From positions 592,192 to 656,191 of the forward strand of contig JASJOG010000187.1 in NCBI GenBank assembly GCA_030142905.1: a stretch of DNA of 64,000 bases. The letters run 5' to 3'. Source of the DNA: Heliopora coerulea. Taxonomy: Eukaryota > Cnidaria > Anthozoa > Scleralcyonacea > Helioporidae. This document shows, in pieces, positions 40,085-52,553 of this stretch. The translations under genes and the position numbers were made by a program. The first letter of the stretch is position 1, and every line of letters starts with the position of its first letter. The notes beneath the pieces were generated by a model. The model had not been told where the DNA came from and made no database searches. It worked only from the letters and a program-made list of their open reading frames with translations.

Positions 40085-40140
40085 ATATTAAAAAGAAAGA
40101 AACTTACGTTTCGGGGACCGGCCCCTTCTTCAGCAGTTCA
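40085..40140 (-). other. PLE-type 3' terminus with hammerhead-like core
   Basis: Minus strand: CTGAAGA (40127-40133), stem GGGG-CCGGT-CCCC, GAAA (40109-40112), short stem AC-GTAA-GT. This resembles the ends of families A and C. No coding remnant is attached on either side, so this is an isolated terminal fragment; stem I is not visible. Confidence 0.45.
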
Positions 40141-40144
40141 AACA

Positions 40145-41020
40145 GTTGCAAGATATAGTCCTTATATACCTTAACGTTCTTCCTTAACTTTACATAAATT
40201 TAACCAGTGCGTATGTTCTGTTCTTACAAAACACCAACAGACTTAACTTACTAGCCATAAACATAGGTTCCTTACTTCGACGTAGAAAGTCTAAAGGCAG
40301 CACTCTGCCAATAAAACGAGACAAGGTAATGACGTTTCGACGAAAAGCTCTTTACTTCAATCAAATGTCAGTACCTTGTTCTTTCCTTGTTTGGCAGAGT
40401 ACTACCTTTAAATTTTTTCTATGTTGATTCCCTGCTTCGCTAGCACTTCGAGGGATCAAACCTCCACAGCGTGCCTTCCCACGCACTGCATTGCCGAGCA
40501 TGCGTAGTTGTGTAAAAAATTGCGATCGATCGTATTGTTGCCTGTGACGATTATTCAAAATCTATTCATTAGAATTTGCTGAAACTTGGCAGAATTTTTG
40601 TTAAGCTCGCATTTCATATGGCAAAAGCTTAAAAACTTAAACCAAACTGGAGAATTCCGCACAATTTTCTGTTGAAGGATGACTAACTATTTTCCTCAAA
40701 AATTTAAAAATTCTCTGTTAGAATGTCATCAAATTGATATAACGAGATAAGACTTGTTTATTGCAAGCTTTGTACAGAACAAGAAGAAAAGTTAATGTCA
40801 GGATCTTTTGGAAACTGGAGAAAACTGAATTTTTGATGTTGTATTCAAATACTCCTGTTGCCATGGAAACACGGAATTCCCCTGATACTACCATATCAGC
40901 TTGAACATCCATTGTTACATTCCATCTCAATCAACGTTCGAGAAATGGGTTATAACCATTTCAGAGTTATGCCCAAGTGAAGCATGAGGAGCGTAAAACT
41001 AGGAAAACTGTGTTCAGCCA
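40145..41020. other. No gene recognised
   Basis: About 0.9 kb, AT-rich. Short minus frames (40361-40558, 40718-40930) have no recognisable motif. Confidence 0.45.
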
Positions 41021-41026
41021 CCTTAA

Positions 41027-42040
41027 GAGGCAGTCTGTAAAGCGGTCCACTGCATTTCGGGTAAAAAATAAATTGTCTTCAAACTTTTGCATCCCCCGCG
41101 AGGGGGGATAATTTTTGCCAGCGCCCTAGATGACCATTCGCCACCGTGCACCGCTGCTGACTATTTCTTTTGAGAGCGACAAGTGCGGTAAGTTACCAAC
41201 AGTCGTTTTCTAAGTACTTGTAATGATTTTGCACTTTTCTTTCATTTCCATGCAGTTGATTCATAATTAGTTCATGAAAATAACAATAGATACAAAAAAG
41301 ACACGCACCAGCTGAAGCCGTGTAACATGACGTGAGAATTACATGCATGTTTGTCTGTGAATTGAATGATTGAGAATTATTACAGAGGCAACATAAGGGG
41401 ATATTAACTAAATACACTTTGCGTTCACCAAATTAACTGAAAGAAATCAAAATTAAAAAGAATTAAGTCAGTTATTATTAAGCTCACATTTAACTGATCT
41501 GACGCGACACGTTGGAAAAACCAGTTAAAATATAGCATTGCTGTACTTTAAACTAGGGTTTAACGGCAAAATGTTTCCATTTTCTTATGTTCTTTAGCAT
41601 TCGTTTCGCGAATATAAATCGAAATATTCTGTGGTTTGTGTGGGAATTTCAAGAAATAAGCGATCGAAAATATGCTATTTTGGCCGATTTGAATTGTGAA
41701 TGAAATACCGGGTTCAAATGATTGTTTTTCTCCTTGATTATGTTCAAGAAAATTTCCAAAGCATAGTTTTAGTATTCATAAGACATGAGTAAAGCTACAA
41801 AAGTTTAAATCTGTTTCAAATATTTTAGATCTCTGCAGTTGCGAACTCGCAAACATTGCTAATTTTAATTTGACATTGTGGGACTCGAGTGATGAGTTCT
41901 AAAAAAAGTAATTTTTAAATATTTCCCAAAACAAAAGCCAATCCAGTTTCATCTGAACTAAAGTAGTTTCACTGCAAGGTTTGAAGACAATTTATTTTCT
42001 GACCCAAAATGCAGTGGACTGCTTTGACAGAGACTGCCTC
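41027..42040. mobile_element. TTAA-flanked MITE (Kolobok/piggyBac-like)
   Basis: Inverted ends GAGGCAGTCT...CCACTGCATTT...AAATTGTCTTCAAAC (41027-41086) and the complement at about 41976-42040, roughly 60-65 bp with few mismatches. Flanked by TTAA on both sides (41023-41026 and 42041-42044), the target duplication of piggyBac and Kolobok superfamilies. No transposase frame inside; non-autonomous. The end sequence alone does not let me decide between the two superfamilies. Confidence 0.7.
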
Positions 42041-42188
42041 TTAACTTTGTTTAACGTCTTAAATGAGGTCACTCAAGGAGCCAGGAGCAATTCATGAATT
42101 CTCTTCATCTCTATCACATATTTTAATAAAGCAAATGAAAAAACGAAAGGAAAGCAAAACAAAATTGATGGCAACCAATATGTATGCC

Positions 42189-43478
42189 CAGGGGTGGATC
42201 TAGACTAGTGCCACCAGTTCCAGTGAGCCTGTCAAAATCTGTGTGGCAAAATTTTTTAAGATATCTACCAAAACTGTCTGGAAGGTTTTTAACTTATTTT
42301 GTCACATTTTACCCTGTTTTTGAGGCTTTTGAATCAATATCGCGGTCTTGTTTACATGCGTTGGATGTAGTCCAGGGTAAAATTACCTCTCCGGGTCGTC
42401 TAATTAAGTGAACTGGCCGCTAACGGTTCAAAACGTGCTCTGATTGGCTAGTCAATTAAGTGGAACTGGTCAAAGTTAGTTATGATTCGTTAGCCAATTA
42501 AGTCGAACTGGTCAAACTTTGCTACAATTAGTTAGCCAATTAAGTGGAACCGGTCGTGAACTGGTCAGCCCTCAGGCGCGACCGCGACATTGCCTGCTAG
42601 AGGAAAACCCGCAAGGGAGATTGTTTACCGTTGAATATTGGGACAGCCTAATAAGAAATTATCCGATTATTCGATGCAGAGAGGTTTTAGTTTATCCAAA
42701 ATACCTGAATGCCAGACTTACTGTTTGTATTTTCCTCCAGATTAATAAGCGATGAACAACTACAAACGTTTATGGCAGGGACTGACTGGTTCGGCTACCT
42801 GGTTTATTTGCTCGAAGCACTCGGATAGCAAATTCTGTTTACCTCGCGTTCGATCTCTTCTAACATTTTGGACCACTGTACGTGGAAAGTTTCAGGTTCA
42901 TATATGTAGGGCGTCGGAAGTGTACAGTCTAAATATCATAATAATACGACTCAGAAAATCGTGAGAAGAAAAATCAGTAGTCATTAAAATAGTTAATTTT
43001 TGTGGCCAGCACGTTCTCCTTCAAGATCGGCTTCCCCTGACGATCGCCACTAATCGGGAATTTTGAACTGACGACGAGGATGAGAAATTGTATGAATCGC
43101 GGTATATCTGCCCAAATGATGCAGAACAAGGTTATCACGAATGGCGGAGCTTTCATACTAACAAAGATCGTACCCGTACATGTCTTACGAAGCGGCGGAC
43201 GCTATTTGATGCTTTACTAACATTATTATTTAACATTATGTTAGTGGACGTGACTAAACTTTTTAATTAGAAGTGTGGAGAAAAATTTCAAACGTGTTGC
43301 CGTCTGAGTACATCACAGAGCAAATTTACGACTTCAAGAATTCTCTTACAAGCACCTTTAAAATGCAGGAAATAGTATTCCAAGGACATTAAATTTCAAA
43401 ATTTTAGGGAGGTGCCTGTCCTCCCACTAAACCCCCAGTGCTTGCAACTGGTCACTGAAATGCCTGGATCCACCCCTG
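42189..43478. mobile_element. hAT-like non-autonomous element
   Basis: Ends CAGGGGTGGATC (42189 on) and the complement GATCCACCCCTG (to 43478), a common style of hAT termini. About 1.3 kb without transposase. Contains a minisatellite at 42430-42560. No clear 8-bp target duplication at the exact borders (TGTATGCC left, AAGCAACC right), so superfamily assignment is tentative. Confidence 0.5.
42430..42560. repeat. Minisatellite, about 48-bp unit, three copies
   Basis: Unit GTTAGCCAATTAAGT(G/C)GAACTGGTCAAA(G/C)TT repeated three times with minor changes inside the hAT-like element. Confidence 0.75.
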
Positions 43479-43684
43479 AAGCAACCCAATTCCAAACAAC
43501 AGTAACAAAAATAAACAGTGTCAGGAAAGGTAAGGAAGTCTGTGTGTCTATGTTTTATGAAACTAGTGGTCAGGTAATGATTACATTGGTGTCCGTGATT
43601 AAAAAAATCTCAAAACTACCAGCACAAAGAACTACTACGTATAGCATTAAGTTTATCAGTTTAAGGAAACAAATATCTGGTTAG

Positions 43685-44078
43685 AAATTTCTTCACTCGC
43701 TAGCTCTCAACTTCATTGCAATCAGTCCTGTAGTTGTTTGGAGCAACAACTGGCTGAAACTCTTCGAAATACTTTATAGCAGCAGTGACGAAGTCTCACC
43801 AATCCTTTCATTGTTGAACTCGCAATAATTATGCGATACAAAAAATGCATATATGACATGTGGGAGGTCTTCCATATTGATGTCCGTTGTTCAACTCAGT
43901 GCATCGAACATTGTCTTCAGCCTGCCAAAAGCACACTCTGTACCCATGCTTGCTTGACAGAGTCATTCCAAAGTAGTGCTACCATGGGATGGACCCTACA
44001 TTTGCACATTCTTTCATCAAATAAGGAATTAATAAGTATGTCGGATCCCCAAGTAGGAAGACTAGGCTGAAATCTTCA
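43685..44078 (-). pseudogene. Harbinger/PIF-type transposase remnant
   Basis: Minus strand blocks in changing frames: LLGDPTYLLIPYLMKECANVGSIPW near 44065-43990 (with the aspartate of GDPxYP), then ECAFGRLKTMFDAL near 43930, then TDINMEDLPHVIYAFFVSHNYCEFNN near 43890-43815. This is the C-terminal part of the DDE_Tnp_4 domain of Harbinger transposases. Several stops; no ends detected. Confidence 0.75.
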
Positions 44079-44309
44079 TCTGGCAAAATCTTTCTTTAGA
44101 AAGCAGGTATTGGTTTAAATATGTATTAAGATTGGAATTTGTTTAAACTCTGGCATCATGCACACTACCTGACCAATTAACCTCTACATCCATAAAATAC
44201 CTGTAATCACAGATGGCTTGCATGTTTATAGAATAGGTATGTTTTCTGTTCAAGTAGTCCGTTGGGTTGGCTGTTGGTTGCTTTGTATATTGATATGGGA
44301 TAATTCAAT

Positions 44310-45835
44310 GGCCCCAAGGCATTGTGGCATTCCATGGGCTCCGTAAAATTTACTGACAAGGCTTTCAACTTTCATCGAAAACCAATCAATCGAACCGATA
44401 TCTTACCTAAATATATTATTAGTGAAGATGACGTCTACAAGAAATTACCTCGTACACGTATATCTAAATCGCCTGGCCCTGATGGCATCCCAAGTTGGGT
44501 GTTGAAGCTATATGCACCTATTCTTGCTGCTCCTGTAGCCTCAAATTTCAACGAATCTATCCAGTAAGCATGTGTTCCGTCTGCATGGAAGCAGGCTGAC
44601 GTAATTCCTGTCTCAAAGAGTACAAGGGTTGCTGACATTACAAAAGATCGACACCCATTTTCGTTAATATCAACTTTGTCTAAAGTTTGTGAATGTCATG
44701 TCACAGATTGGCTTATTGAGTGTACATGAGAATTGATACATATACGTAAGTTCGGTTAGATACCAGATTCATCGACCACCCGTGCGTTAATTAGCTTCGT
44801 TCACCATCTGCTGATCATCAATGATGGAACCAAGAACACAGTAAGACTGTTCACACTTAACTTTTCCAAGGCTTTCGACTTTATTGACCATGCTGTTTTA
44901 CTTGAAAAACTATGGGTCATGAACGTTCCACAGATTATCATGAATTGGATAAGACGTTTTCTGACGAATCGACAGCAATAAGTAAGATTGAACAGGTGCG
45001 TTTCTGAATGACAAACAGTCAACAGCGGCTTTCCTCAAGGAACTGTATTAGATCCGATTCTCTTTTTGGTAATGATAAACGATCTGCTGTTTAATTGGTT
45101 AGATTGCTGGAAATATGTTGATGACAGTACAGTTACTAAAACCATCCCTAGGAATAGTGGCAATAACCTTCAAGAACTTCTCGATGAGATCCATGACTGG
45201 ACTATTCGTAACAAAATGAAACTTAATGCCAGTAAAAGTAAAGAACTTATTTTTGATTTTTCAAAAGAAAAATAGACCTTTATACCATTAAATATAGGTG
45301 TAGAATGAGCGGATAAAGTCCAGTCTGCCCGTATACTTGGTCTTTTCAAAATGACCAGCGATGGGATAAACATATTAAAAACAGAGTGAAGAAGGCAGGA
45401 AACAAGCTTTATATGCTGAGAATGCGAAAACGATCAAATGGGGATGTGCATACTTTGATGATTGTATAAACGACAATGATAAGGCCTGTCGTAAAATACG
45501 CTTCCCTAGTGTGGCACTATGATATTCTTAATTATCTGAGCGAAGAAATTGAAACCTCACAAAAGCGTGCATTGAAAAAAATGTTATTTACTTTGAACTA
45601 CAATAAGGCTCTGGACCACATGAAAATCCTTACCCTTAGGCAATGCCGGGAAAATTTATCTGACAATTCTTTAAAAGGAAACCATAATAATTTAAAGTTC
45701 CAAGAAAACTTACCTGATAAAATATTAACTAAGTATGAAATAAAATCTAGTGGATTTTACAATCGCATCTCTTATGAAACTGAATGTTTTAACAATTCTT
45801 TTTTCCCTCAAAATGTCATATAGAAATCGTAAATA
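44310..45835 (+). pseudogene. LINE reverse transcriptase (CR1/jockey-like), decayed
   Basis: Plus strand. Blocks in order: SPGPDGIPSWVLK (about 44470), AWKQADVIPVSKS (about 44585), LNFSKAFDFIDHAVLLEKL (about 44855-44910, motif A with its aspartate), SGFPQGTVLDPILFLVMINDL (about 45025-45085, motif B), KYVDDSTVTK (about 45112, motif C), a long thumb region at 45150-45270 (ELLDEIHDWTIRNKMKLNAS), ARILGLF near 45330. Then a C-terminal region to about 45835. At least seven stops or frameshifts. The endonuclease part is absent (5'-truncated). Confidence 0.85.
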
Positions 45836-46029
45836 ATTTAGGTTTTATTAATTTTCCTAGATAGAATATGATTGATTTGAACATTTAATAACTTGCGTAA
45901 ATATAATTAATTTAAGTATATGCCATTAATTCATAGTGCTGTTTAATGTTTTAACTCTGTCATCGGGACTGATGTAATTTAACCGTACTTGGGTTACAAT
46001 ACCAGTCTATTTTAAAATAAATCAATAAC

Positions 46030-47340
46030 CTTTGAAATACATGTTTAGCGAATGGAATGGTTAGTTAATCTTGCTTGTAAACCATTGTTTCAAGCACCAT
46101 TCGTAAGTAGCTTTCTGACTTCATTCCTGCATAAGGGACACTTCTTCAACAAATTGTCGCCGGGGTTTTACTGGTGTTTAATGGCAAAGCAGAATGGAGA
46201 TTCCGGGTGATTCGTATCTGGAAGACGGTGGCTTTTTCAATATTTTGTAGTATTAAACCGGATAGCATTCATTGCCAGTTGTTTGAAAAGTGTGATGAAA
46301 CACTTAACGTCCAGAAAACTTGTCCAGGCTGTGACGTGCTTTGCCTCTCTCTTTTTCAATGAAACGTAGCCCCACTAAAGACGTCGTGATTTAGCTCTGC
46401 TTAGGAAACCAAAATGCAAGTCAAATAGCCAGCCAGGCAGCATGCTACAAAGTTCCTGGATTTTAGTCACGAAACTAACCTTCGGCGAAAAAGTTGCTTG
46501 CTTCAGTCTTGCTCAATTTTTGGGTGGCTCGTAGATGATTACCTTTTACATATTAATTAAGCAACTGCATTTTTCTGGGGTTTCTAAACTTCTCGGAAAC
46601 GTTTAAATTCGTCTTCTTACAGCAAATTTGCCGTTGAACCCTTTGCGTTGAGGCGCCACTGAATGCTTTGTTCAAAAGATGTAAGAGTTGCAGGTTTGTA
46701 CACTTCGCCATTTTTCTTTTTTATGACTTTGAAAATGAACAAAGCAGAAGGTTTAACTGGGGGAAAAGAATGTCTTTTACTTCCCTTAACTCGTTATTCT
46801 GTCCACAAATGTTGTACCAGGTTTGCTTGTCCTACTTTGTTTTCTTGTTTTTTAAGGCTTTAATCTGCATTAAAATTGTAGAACTCGCTCTTGTTCTCTT
46901 TTTTTTATTTCGCTGATTTCATAATTCGTTTGATCTTCGTCACGAAAGTTTTGTACCCCTGGATACATTGTATAAATCTTCATAATCGCACCTCTTTGAC
47001 ATTTATAACAAATTTTGATAATGCAGAAGCTTTCAATTTTTTATGACAAAAATCCCATGCTATGCGATCGGTAACCTATGCGAATGCTCCATTTTTAAGA
47101 CAGACAGTCTGGCCATGTAATAAAAAATCCTACTTTAAGGCGAACTGAGTGAGAAGTGTAATTGGAAAACCGCGCGAAATAGCACATGCCTGCAACTAAT
47201 ACAGGCTCTTCATCTGCGCATTCATTGTTTTAAATTGTGAAAGATCTGTTAGCATTTGTGAAGCCGTTAAAGGTAACGCTCACCAAACGTTTTGTTTTAA
47301 AGCCGAACTGAAACTTTTAGACGTAAATGTGATGACAGCA
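46030..47340 (-). mobile_element. Crypton-type element, copy C
   Basis: Minus strand. From its 5' part (47330 downwards) it matches the other copies (AAACAAAACGTTTGGTGAG near 47300, GGAGCATTCGCATAGGTTACC near 47075). The recombinase remnant contains YKPATLTSFEQSIQWRLNAKGST near 46715-46630 and, near 46160-46040, a PFCFAIKHQ block, a CPLCRNEVRKLL block and TNHSIR-stop-TCISK. This arginine box keeps the histidine of NHSxR, unlike copies A, B and E. 3' part missing after about 46030. Confidence 0.65.
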
Positions 47341-47351
47341 GTTTATCTAAA

Positions 47352-47396
47352 CAAAAAAAATCCAATTTGGGTTCTGGTGGCCAAATTGGATTTTTA
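47352..47396. repeat. Short hairpin AAAATCCAATTTGG...CCAAATTGGATTTT
   Basis: Exact inverted repeat of about 14-15 bp with a 10-nt loop (GTTCTGGTGG), ending in T-rich sequence. It could be a transcript hairpin or a MITE relic; nothing in the context decides. Confidence 0.5.
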
Positions 47397-47399
47397 TTT

Positions 47400-49118
47400 T
47401 CATTTTTTACTTAATTTTTATTTCAGTCACTCTCACGTTCATTCTAAGGACGATTTGTCAAAAGTTTAATTTTAAGTAAATGTATTGTTGTATAATTTTT
47501 ACACAACTACAATGATGATTTATTTGGATGTAGCAAATGTCCATTGATTACCCTGCTCTGGCTTCCCGAAAGGTAGTTGCAAGCTTGCCACTGTGAGATT
47601 AACTTAAAATTAAATTTCTTAGAGGAACATGCATAATTAGGAAGTCAGATATAAGGAGACAAAAGCTCATCTAACAGGGTAAAAATACTGAGGCTTGATG
47701 CAATTCGTAGATTTACTCTGACTTAATATAGAGTCTACATTATGTGCTAGTGTAAATATCTAATAATTCTTAAATAATTAACAAAAGTCTGTTATCGCTT
47801 TTTATCTGTCAATTTAAGTGTTTGGATTAAATATGGTTTGCTCTGTTATATATATATCATCACATACGTCGATATAAATAAGGTGTTGTCCAACGTATAA
47901 AGCGTGAAAGCGATATTAATATAAGAGCCCACCTATGTCTGGAGACCGCGGGTAACCATTGAAATAAGTTAGGTAATTGAGGTGGTGACGTTTTGGAAAT
48001 GATTCCATGAGATTGAAACGCAAACGTCAGAAGCAAAATCAACAGGTTGTTTTTTAATATACAGTTGTATAAAATTATTAGTTACTCAGAATAGTTATTA
48101 GGAGGGGGAATATATCACACTGAAATGCAAAAGCAGGAGCTCGGTAATGTCCGAAAGTTTAGGGAATATAACATCACATATTGTACGCATTTATACACGT
48201 ATTTTGAAGAACTGAAATGCTTAAAATGTAAATATCAGGTGCACACACCTTGGAGTAAAAGCCTATCATTAGTTGTTCATCAATAAAATCAGCGACCTAT
48301 CAAGTGAATGTGGTTAGATATCTGTCATCCATGAATGTGAATTTTTGAGTAAAAAACCAACAGTTCATGCAAAGGCGGTTGGGTTGGTACTCTGAGTAAT
48401 ATCATTATAAATGTCAAGTAGTTGATGACTTGCTCTACAGTGAACACACAAGTGCTTTCCGCTAGAAAGTTTAATTTAACGTCAGACAATTTAAAATAAC
48501 ATTCTCAAGAATGTAGAATCAAAATTACAGTATCTATTTCTAGTCAAAAATAAAATCAGTAAATTGCAAAAGTACCGACTTTGACTGTTCCTTTTTGGGC
48601 AACCTATTTCGTGTTCTGGCCTACATAAAATCGGCAACGTAACACATCAATCAATTTGTGTTTAAAAGATTTCGTTTTTTATATCCGGTTCATATTACAA
48701 TTGCTGCTGTTCCACACCAAGCTACTGAGCGGGTAATGTCCTTTCATACGTATGACAAGGAAAAAACAATCAAGTTTAATTTATGCAAGTGAAAAGTACA
48801 GTAAATAAACATAATTGACCATAAATGTTCTTTATTTTGTCGCCAAAAATTATGAGAAAGACCCTCTGTCGTAATAAACTTGGGGTTGAAACAAGTGGAA
48901 AACGTATTGCAATTAAAATCCAGAAGAACAAAAGACTTTACTTGCTGTAGTTTTGCTATCTAGCATGTGGTACCTTTTCAATATTTCCAAAGCGACTGAG
49001 ACATCTTTTGACTTCAAAAGAACGTTCAATCAACCACTCTCCACCAATCGTCACAAGACCATAGAAAATCTTCTGTTTCTTCGTAAGTAAGCCTGAATAA
49101 AAACGGAATTTAATGAGA
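47400..49118. other. No gene recognised
   Basis: About 1.7 kb of AT-rich unique-looking sequence; only short frames, no motif, no clear repeat. Confidence 0.5.
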
Positions 49119-49120
49119 TA

Positions 49121-50038
49121 CAGTAGTCTCCCGTTATCTGGAACTCTCTAGGAGAACGGAAAATAGTTCGAGATAACGGGAGGTCGAGGGAAGGTACATT
49201 ATTTCTTTAAAAGAGAGAGAAATGCTGCAACTGTATGTTGTTCATGATGTATATCTTTTATTCTGACATAGCACGTGTAAAGTAACATCTACAACTATAA
49301 GCAGTGACATCTACGACTATGACCATTTGTGACTATGAGCAGTTCAGTTTAAGCGAACGAACAAAACTAAAAACACGTCGTCTGCTAAGAGCTAAATATG
49401 TGGACTGCAGCCCCAAATAAAGAAATAACGTCACGTTACTGGCAATAATAAGTATGTGTCTACCTTGGTTTTAGCGGACAAACTGTATACGTGAATTAAC
49501 AGACCAAACAAAGCTCATGGATTAGAGAACCGAAACTCAACAAAAAAAATGTGAGCTTAAGTTTTAACGAAAATTGTGTTCGTCGATTGCTTATTAAAAA
49601 AGTGCAAAATAACCAGCTGTCGATACACCCTCCTGATAATCATTTCAATGAAGTTTGTGCCTTCAGGTGCAACGATGGGTAATAACCTGAGAAAAACCTT
49701 TCAAAAATTGAGATATCAGGCGGGTTTTGTACATGAACGAAAACACATTCATTATTTTTAGTTTCCTTTCACCATCTTCCTCTTTCAGCTTGTGGTTTTC
49801 AATGCTTGTTCGAGATAAACGAGGTTAATTGTATCCAGGGGAAAGAAAAAGTGTTCGCGATTAGCAGTGGATTCGAGATTACCAACTTGAGGATACACGA
49901 TAGTAAATTGCCGGCAAACATCGATCAAAACAAAGGAAACGGAAGTACGCTTGGGATAGCGAAAGATTCGAGATAGCGAGAAGTTCGAGATAGAGAAAGG
50001 TTCGAGATAACCGAGTTCGAGACAACGGCAGGCTACTG
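49121..50038. mobile_element. pogo/Tigger-like MITE
   Basis: Ends CAGTAGTCTCCCGTTATCTGGAAC (49121 on) and the complement of CAGTAGCCTGCCGTTGTCTCGAAC (to 50038), with further GTTCGAGATA blocks repeated near the right end. Left flank TA (49119-49120); right flank TG, a mutated TA. About 0.9 kb without transposase. Such ends are typical for pogo/Tigger elements. Confidence 0.65.
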
Positions 50039-50039
50039 T

Positions 50040-50665
50040 GCGTACGTATGGCATACAATTCTTTTTGAGTTACGGTGAAACGAGTAATTCTGCATGAGTT
50101 AGCTTGTGCTTATCGATCACAACTGCGCATATTCTAAAGCTATAACCTCAGAACAGTTTGTCTACCCCTAGGCGGGAATCCAACCAGTGACTTCATCGCC
50201 GGAGATATTCTGGCCAATCAACTATTAGTAGGCCGTAACGTAGATGTTTAGGTTGACTGTTTGCCAGGCAGCCGCATGCACGTTTCACCATGAACAAATT
50301 ATACTGCCATGTAACAAAACATTCCAACGAGAAATACGCGTTCGAAACATAACCTCACCCACAATTCCATCCTGTCGGTTGAGAATTCGAGTAAGATTGA
50401 AAACTTTCCAAAATTCCTAAAAAGCCTAAATTTTACCTCAATTGGCAATCCGTCCTTATTATAGCAAAAAATGCAATCAACGCCAAAAAAAGGGAAGAGA
50501 AAAGAAAAACTCGCGTAAATTTGAAATTTTTGCTGAATAGCAACTGTAAAGAGAAGATAACAAGCCTGTGTCACTGGAAGGTTTTGAACCCTGAATCAGA
50601 CATTAAAAACAAAAGAAAAGCGATAAACTTACACAACTAGGCCACTAATACACAACAACTCAAAT
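50040..50665. other. No gene recognised
   Basis: Between the MITE and Crypton-type copy D. One 91-codon minus frame (50299-50574) has no motif. Confidence 0.4.
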
Positions 50666-50669
50666 AAGA

Positions 50670-51490
50670 AATTTTTTTTACTATTTAAACTGCTGTTCGT
50701 CAAATTTACGTTTAAAATTTTCAATTTGTTTTAGAACAAAACGCTTGGTCATAATTACCTTTAACGGCTTAAAAATGCCAACAAATCCACTCTAGCTATT
50801 AAAACAATGAATTCTTGGATCAAGACTTTGTACCAGTTACCCGCGTATGGTATTTCGTTTGGTTTTCCTGTTACAGTTCTTACTCAATTCCCCTTACAAT
50901 AAGATTTTTGATTACATGGCCAGATTGCCCGTCTTCAAAATGGGATTTTCTCGTAGGTTATCGATAAGAAAAAGAGTACTGTGGACAGCTCATGATTAAT
51001 TCTTTTTTTTTTTCAATTTATACTGAGAAACACGGCTTTTCTGTCGAAGAGCGAAGAAATACTAAACCGAATCCACAAGCCACTCGAGAGCTGAGGAAGA
51101 ACTAATAAGAAAATTTTTCGCCGAAGTAAAGTTCGGAAACTAAAATCGTCTGGCTTTTGCAGCATATTGCCTGGTGGCAGTAGGGCTTACATTTTCGTCC
51201 CCGAGCCAGAAATGAGTCCTGACATGGGACGAAGTTTCATAAGAAAATGACCCTGAAAGAGGCAATGAAATCCTTGTATAGAAAGCGGAGAGAGGATTCA
51301 ACATCCAACGCTACCTAGACAAGTGTTCTGGACGTTGCGCATTTTACCCCACTTCCCAAACAACTTGTGATGAACGCTGTCCCATTAAGTACTTCAAAAT
51401 ATCCAAAGGTCACCGTCCTATGGGGATGAATCACCTAAACCCTCCATTCTACTTTGCCATTAAACATCAGCATAAAACACCATTAATGTT
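50670..51490 (+). mobile_element. Crypton-type element, copy D (fragment)
   Basis: Matches copies A, B and E from ACTATTTAAACTGCT (about 50680) through the region around CCTGAAAGAGGCAATGAAATCC (about 51250) and ends near 51490, before the catalytic arginine box. A roughly 220-bp internal portion, corresponding to the N-terminal recombinase blocks, is missing near 51030-51110. Non-coding. Confidence 0.55.
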
Positions 51491-51499
51491 TTCGACGGA

Positions 51500-52550
51500 A
51501 TAGAACATTAAGAGGGTGGCAAGTAGGTATTGCTTCAACGTGTGACAGATGCTAGACCGCAACTTACCACTATTTGTCAGTGCGTTGTACCTCATTTCCA
51601 GCATTTGTTGACCAAGGGTTGCACCATTTGAGTACATGGAAAACTGTAAATATATTATGGAAATAATTCGGCATTTTCAACATTGAGATTATCTCATAAT
51701 AATTTTAATCAACACTCAACTTTTATTATTATTTGTTCATCCAAGTTTTTGTCTGACGTTTTGGTTTCCTTTGCGGAAACCATCTTCAGAAACGTAAATG
51801 ATGGTAGTTAGTTTTTTTCAACAAGGATCTGGATGAACATATAATAATTCTACAAAACCCGGATTATTTACCGGATTATTTACTGATCACTCACCTTCCA
51901 AATTATCAAGTAGAGCAGAGCTCTCAATTCAGGATCAATCTTCGCTAGAAGTCCAGGCTATATGTAATAGGATCAAAGCAGATGCTTGAGATTTTTGACA
52001 AAACATCATTTGGCGCACTGAAGCAACTGAGGATACTAAATTCTGAATAGTTATTTAGAGAAGCCAAACCACATCCATTTAAAATCCATATGCATCGACT
52101 AAATAATAATGCAAAGCATAAGAAAAGTTATAAACATCCAGATACAAGTTTTTATCCAGATAAGCGAGGCCAAGCTCTCGGCAACGGCCGTCACAGGTCA
52201 GTTAACCGAGAAATGTACTAGACTTGCAGGGTCGCGGACTCAAATCCTACGCAGCCAGAGGTTTAAAAGTTGCACTTTGCGAAACTAGTGCCGGTTGCTC
52301 GAATATTTCCAACATTATGGAATGCAAATGCCAAATATTCGTCAGATAAGAACTTTTACTCGGCTAGTATCAGTGGTGGTGGCAAAAACAGGACAGAGTT
52401 TGGTAACAACCAGAATGCGTGTCCGTGCTCGGGTGCACACGCGTTATTCAAAACTAGCACCATAAATCGCTAGAACGATGATGCACAGCGCTTCACATGA
52501 GACACATTTCACAGTGTGATTCTCTGATTTGATTTGATAAAATATTGTAG
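51500..52550. other. No gene recognised
   Basis: About 1 kb. A possible decayed tRNA-like B box (GACTCAAATCC near 52232) is too weak to call. No motif in the short frames. Confidence 0.4.
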
Positions 52551-52553
52551 TTA

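Noticed and set aside
52170..52265. Possible tRNA-like SINE
   Set aside because: Only a weak B-box-like match near 52232; no A box at the right distance and no matching flanks.
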